From Adiantum capillus-veneris (lineage: Eukaryota > Streptophyta > Polypodiopsida > Polypodiales > Pteridaceae): DNA of 64,000 nucleotides. Each line of letters starts with the position of its first letter. The stretch's first letter is position 1. Where the stretch lies: assembly GCA_014529385.2 (NCBI GenBank), contig CM043955.1, forward strand, positions 153,667,640 through 153,731,639, in the 5' to 3' direction. A program made the translations under genes and the position numbers. This document shows positions 59,399 through 64,000 of the stretch, in pieces. The notes beneath the pieces are model-generated. The model was given only the letters and a program-made list of their open reading frames with translations, was not told where the DNA came from and ran no database searches.

Positions 59399-62300
59399 TC
59401 ACTCGATCTCCTCTATAGGGTTTGGATAAGTTCCTATCTTCTTCTTGGATCCTAGCCATTGTGGCTCATGAAGATCTTCCTTGTTGGTTTCTATCTTAGT
59501 GGTCGTTTTGGTCTCCATGGCTTCACCTGAATCTAAATCCTCTTCAGCTTTGTTCATATATACGGGGTCGTCACCAGTCCCTATGTTGGTCTTTGAACTG
59601 GGGTCTGACTTCGCTGCTTTTTGCAATCTCTTCCTTTGTGTTTTCTTCTTTTTTTGAGATTGGGAAATTGCTGCAGTGTCTCTTTCCTCAAGAATATAAT
59701 TTTTCTTTTGGAGCATCGATCGTGTGAGTATGTTTATTGGTACCACAGGTGTACTTTGTGATGGCTCCTCGGTAACTTCAATCAGGTTTAATGGCGTGAT
59801 CTTTGGTGCATTTGGATTATTTGGACATTGGGCAATCAAATGATCTATGCCACATCGATTACACATGAGTATCGGCATTGTAGACATGCTCGCTTGATTG
59901 GTTTGCATTAGTGTGGCGTTCTTTTGTAGCCTAATAGGACACTCTGCTACACGATGTGGACCTCCACACTCATAGCATTGAAGAGGTGGTCTCTTAGCAG
60001 TGTAATTGATATTTTGGCCTCTTGCCGCAAGAGCAGCTAGTTGATATACAGGTTTGACTTGTCCCCAATAGTTCTCCATGTAGTATTGTGGACTTTCTTC
60101 AAGCACATCCATCCCATAGGAAATATTAGGGTCCATATCTTCCTCACAACCTTTCAAACATGCAATAGATGACTCACAACCCACTTGATTCACATAAGTG
60201 ATTCTTGGATGTGGTGGTTGCGGTCCTAGCACTAGAGGTGGTAAGGGTGTTGTTTGAACAAAATTTTGGGCCCTAGGGACCATGTGTTGTGCTGTTTGTT
60301 CAAGAGATGGGGTCGGCATCAATGCAGGCACTCAAGGTATGTATGTCCATGCTAAGGTTGGTCTATTGGCCATTGTGCGCTTAAATACTATGCAATCCTT
60401 AGCTTGATGACCATACCTTCCACAAGCATTGCAATTCCCATTGAATTTTACTTTAAAAGTAGGGCATTCACTGGTACTATGCAGTCCATAGCATACTGAG
60501 CACCATTGTTGCTCCCTTCTTGGATACATATGATTGTTTTGCGGAGCACGATTATCTCTAAGACTCTCTTGAATAGCCTTGGTGAGATCAGCTAAAGTCA
60601 TCTCATATATCTTTGGCTCCTTAGCAATAGGCTTTAGGGTCATTGGCTGATGCCCTAATGCTTGCGAGCTAATATATTTAGGCTCAACAGACACTCTTTC
60701 TCCTTGAATCATTAAATTATCCTCCAATTGGATCGCATTGGTGGTGACTACTTCCCAAGTGGTGACTGCTTCCCAAGTAGTGATACCTCTAATGACTAGG
60801 CCATTGTAGATATCCTCATGTCGTAATCCCCTAATGAATCTATCAAGAAATTGATTATTATTGAAGCGCTCATTTGGATTACAACAAGAATTCAATGCTT
60901 CAAGCGACTAATAAAGTCTCTCACCCAACTCTCCTTCCTCTCGTTGGGCTCTCTGGAGCTGAGAGGCTACACCCCAAAGCACTCCCTCTCATATGTATTC
61001 TTTCAGGAATAGACTCCTAAGAGTAGGGTACTTAGGGTTCTATACCAATCCCCAACCTTTCCACTTAAGGTTAGGCTTAAAGCATTACTCTTATGCAGGT
61101 CATTGTGTTCTCCTAGAGAATCGCATATTTGTTCAAACACTTCGATATGATTTCTCACATCCCCGTCCCCACTAAATTTTTGTGTGAGCTTGGCTATTTG
61201 TACTGCCTTACTTCTAGGCTCTCTATCAGGCGTGTTACGCATATTCTCAGCAATAGATCGGCCAATAGCTTGAGTAAATGTTGCCAAGTCACCTAAGTGA
61301 GCAGGCATCATGGGTGAAGGTGCTCCAAAGACTACATGTGGAGTAGGTATTGGCATTGGGCTTGGCACATAGGAAGCCCTTGGGTTTCACGTTGGGTACG
61401 ATGTTGTGTCATGTGGTGGTCCAAAGTTCATGTGTGGCCCTAGGCATAGCAGACGTCGGATATGACATGCTAATGCTAGCCGGTATGGTCCCATGGAAAT
61501 AAGAGCTTGGGTGTTGTGGTTGTGGAGCATAGGTTGTTGAAACAATGGGAGGGGTAGGGACTACATGAGTACGAGGACCCATGGGTGTAGACGATTGGTA
61601 CACACTTGTAGGTACTATTGTAGGCATTGAGCTACCATGTAGTGATGCTTTACTAACAAATGAGGTCCATGGCGTGTTTCTCGGCATGCCCATTATTAGG
61701 GTAGGCATGGTAGCCATGGTGTCATCAAGGGAAAGATGAGATAGACTTGGAAAGGTAAAGCTATCACTTGTGGGCTCAGATTGCACTGAGACCCCTGGTG
61801 AAACAACATATGGAGGACCCATCGGACTTGCCGAGGGAGTCTCCATTTGCGATAAGGTCGGTTGTTTAGCCTTTCCTGTATCCAAGAATCTCATGAGACC
61901 CGTTGAAGGCATGTTGATCCCCTTGTTCTGTCTCTCTAACTCAATGACCCTATGGATGAACTCACAAACTCTTTGTTGTTGATCCTTCACACTAGTAGCA
62001 CCCATTGTGGATTGTAGGACATCTAACCAACCCATGTGATAGGTGTGAACTGTGTATAGGTCGGTTAGAGTTTCCGTTTGTAGTTCATACTCCCAGTTCT
62101 CATTTAAGAATGCTCCATCTAGGATTGAGGTGCTAGGGGTGTCCTTTGAGCTAGATGCAATGTTGCTTTCTAGGGGTTGGCCCTTAGCGGTTGCTAAGTC
62201 AGGAGCACTCAATTGCTCTCTTATCAAGGATATTGACATAGGGGCTTTCTCTTTTAACTCTCTTTGTTGCTCCGCCTTGCGTAAGCTCTCGATTTCCTTT

Positions 62301-62815
62301 TCCCTTGCTGCAAGGATATACCATTCAACCTCTTGCACTTCGGCAAGGATTCTACCATCAGGTAATATAACCTCGGAGGGGAATAGCTCTGATGAGTCAA
62401 GAGGTGCAGTGAATGAAGTATTCACGTGCACACTCTCTAAGGGCATAGGATCTACGTTCGTCATGAATGGAGAATTTACTTCCACACCCCCCTCATTTAC
62501 ATCATTAGCTGCATGTTTGGAGTGAGTGGCTCTACTAAAGGTTTCCTTCAAGTGGCTCAGCACGCTCGGCCCAGACCATGGGCCCATGGCATGCATGTCT
62601 TGGCTTGAGCTATCAGGATTAGGCATTGGGAAACCCTCCATGACATCGTAGTCAGAGGAAGAGTCACTAGCCGCTATGTTCGGGTCTTGGTTTGTACTAC
62701 CTTGGGTCCTCGCCGAGGGCCCGGAACCTAAGGTAGGTGGATAACGAGAACTCGCGTAAGTCGAAATTGTCTCTAGTTGCTCCGTCTCTAGCACATGACC
62801 AGAGCGCAGATGCAT
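59399..62815 (-). pseudogene. Gypsy-H gag
   Basis: ATG at 62815 (MHLRSGHVLETEQLETIS). A long Ser/Pro/Met-rich N-terminal region runs to 61409 with a coiled patch (EKEIESLRKAEQQRELKEK). After a frameshift the Retrotrans_gag domain follows (AVQIAKLTQKFSGDGDVRNH, 61368-61003). A further gag part (RFNNNQFLDRFIRGL) from 60895 leads to CNACGRYGHQAKDC. After one TGA (60332-60334) the frame goes on to two more knuckles, CYECGGPHRVAEC and CNRCGIDHLIAQC, and a Lys-rich tail ending NPIEEIE at 59399. Three zinc knuckles, two with only three residues before His, is more than the usual one. Breaks near 61390, 60950 and 60333 make it non-functional. Confidence 0.8.
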
Positions 62816-63485
62816 GTGCCTTTGGCACCCTACAAGCGTCGGCGAATAACTTCGAAGGTTAACTGCTTACTTTCTTAAGCGTTCGTTTTCACTCGTTTTT
62901 TTTATGTTTTTTAATGATCGATTTTTTTATTAAAGTGTGTGATATCTCAAAACGAGTGTATCACTTAGAGGGTCGCGGTGTATCACTTAGAGGTTCAGTC
63001 ACCTGAAGCTCTGTTGGTCCTCAAAAAAGTCAATTTTTAGCTACGTGTGAAGCTAAAATACGTAATTTTAAATGGCGACTGAGGCTTGAGCCTGAGGGTG
63101 AGCTTGGGCTTGGGTCTGGGAGATATTCTCGATCCCGGTCCTACTTTTTTTTTTGGGGGGGATAAGGTCGTCGCGGCCTGTGCGCGAGCACACACACACT
63201 CTACCTACATACTTACAACTAATACACCTACTGTTACACACTAACACACTTCATTAGCTCTAACATATCTACTTCCTACTTACTGTACTTTGCATTGCAT
63301 AGACCTAACAACCTTAATACTAAGACCTTAACACAGAGAAAACACACTAACCTTTCAAAACTTCATTAACAAAGCAGCACAAAATCCTTCTTCTCAACAC
63401 ACACACCTTCCTTCCCTACCTTTTCTACAATTGAAATTGCACCACAAAAGAAGCACAGAGTGCCATTCGAGCTTAGTGTATGGCA
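62816..63485. other. Gypsy-H leader between primer site and gag
   Basis: About 670 bp without coding. A short direct repeat (GTGTATCACTTAGAGG at 62957 and 62979) and a T/G-rich patch near 63150 are visible. Confidence 0.5.
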
Positions 63486-63503
63486 TTCCCCGGCAAGGCA
63501 CCA
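63486..63503 (-). promoter_or_regulatory. primer-binding site of Gypsy-H (tRNA-Asp type)
   Basis: TGGTGCCTTGCCGGGGAA on the minus strand, four bases from the LTR. It closely resembles the TGGCGCCGTTGCCGGGGA site of plant Tat/Athila elements, supporting both lineage and orientation. Confidence 0.8.
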
Positions 63504-63507
63504 AAAA

Positions 63508-63744
63508 TGTGTGCGTCTGTCGCACGTGTCAATGCAAGGAACTTGCCGATACACTGTGTGCAAGCCTTAAATGGCTCCAAGCACACAACAAGCCTAAACT
63601 AGTAAGCTCAAAGATGGTGATGGTGTGTCACTCATTGCTCTATGTTTGCTCTCGTGGAGGATTCCTCACCGCGAAGAAGAAGTAGCCGCCACCACGCCGC
63701 GCTCAACCGCTTCGCTGCTGCCGTGCCGTCGTCACAATGCTCGA

Positions 63745-63816
<72 letters not shown>

Positions 63817-64000
63817 GCGTGACACACAAAGAGGTGAAGAAGAAGAAGATGGAGATGGAGCAATAGCACTCTTCAATTGCACAAATGAAAGAATAAGTGA
63901 ATTTTATGTTTAGTTGACTTTTATATGAGCTTGCCCCATTCACACTTGGGCACCCATGCTTAGCTAACTAATCCCTTGAATGTTCCAGTTAGAGTGCGCC
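63508..64000 (-). repeat. 5' LTR of Gypsy-H (cut by window end)
   Basis: Begins TGTGTGCGTC next to the primer site and matches the 3' LTR (25037-25586) from 63568 on, including the CT/CA microsatellite (63749-63812) and the CATATAAAAG TATA-like box on the minus strand near 63917. About 110 bp of U3 should lie beyond the window. Confidence 0.8.
63749..63812 (+). repeat. (CT)n(CA)n microsatellite in the Gypsy-H LTR
   Basis: A CT run followed directly by a CA run. The other LTR has the same arrangement with a longer CT and shorter CA part. Confidence 0.95.

Larger units (their letters stand above)
25037..64000 (-). mobile_element. Gypsy-H, LTR retrotransposon carrying ~30 kb of nested DNA
   Basis: A minus-strand Gypsy element reconstructed from six landmarks. 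They are: 3' LTR 25037-25586; adjacent polypurine tract; retropepsin region about 27290-29140; gag 59399-62815; primer-binding site 63486-63503; and the start of the 5' LTR from 63508, which runs off the window. The two LTR copies share about 430 bp, including a CT/CA microsatellite. No RT, RNase H or integrase is visible between protease and 3' LTR, so the copy is either deleted or a non-autonomous gag-pro type. The gag and protease parts are separated by foreign DNA at about 29.1-59.05 kb. The assignment of both halves to a single element is an inference from order, strand and matching LTRs. Confidence 0.75.

Overview
The window is plant nuclear DNA dominated by nested LTR retrotransposons. 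Evidence for a land plant: GT-AG introns, a plant-type eL19 ribosomal protein retrocopy, exons resembling the chloroplast lipid phosphate phosphatase LPP-epsilon, Copia elements primed by initiator tRNA-Met, and Tat-like Gypsy elements with a second RNase H or a tRNA-Asp-type primer site. Long CT/GT runs are frequent. I cannot name the species; a large-genome lineage is likely (inference). Most nonsense codons read like C-to-T changes (CAG to TAG, CAA to TAA, CGA to TGA), as expected of methylated, silenced DNA.

Layout. 1-2.6 kb: dead RPL19 retrocopy, a long CT/GT microsatellite and an inverted-repeat element. 2.8-17.3 kb: four degenerate LTR-element bodies side by side (Copia-A minus, Gypsy-G plus, Copia-A2 minus, Gypsy-F plus). 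17.9-23.5 kb: the only recognisable host gene, an LPP-epsilon-like phosphatase on the minus strand, with three exons seen and at least one missing. 24.5-25.0 kb: Copia integrase fragment, cut by a Gypsy element (Gypsy-H).

Gypsy-H is on the minus strand and runs from its 3' LTR at 25037 to beyond the right edge, where its 5' LTR is cut off. It keeps gag (59.4-62.8 kb) and a retropepsin region (27.3-29.1 kb); I see no RT, RNase H or integrase. Between gag and protease lies about 30 kb of foreign DNA. When the younger retrotransposons inside it are set aside, about 9 kb remains. This holds four intron-bearing or long genes: two unknown genes on the plus strand, a histone H3-fold gene with a tail of about 197 residues (minus), and a large gene with RNase H/transposase-like motifs (minus). 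All are damaged by point mutations. Three retrotransposons split two of these genes, and the host frame reopens exactly across each insertion: Copia-B (TSD CGCAC), element C (TSD GAGGT) and Copia-E (TSD GGCAC, one copy mutated).

Element C is a large non-autonomous LTR element with 485-bp LTRs and a 4.6-kb internal region without gag-pol. That region holds a cluster of hairpins sharing a 19-nt loop but with different, mutually complementary stems. One LTR of C is itself split by element D (TSD AGGCG), whose two end regions look too different to be ordinary LTRs. The inferred order of insertion is Copia fragment, Gypsy-H, the multi-gene unit, then B, C and E, then D. The best candidates for something undescribed are the histone-H3-bearing multi-gene unit and the covarying hairpin array.
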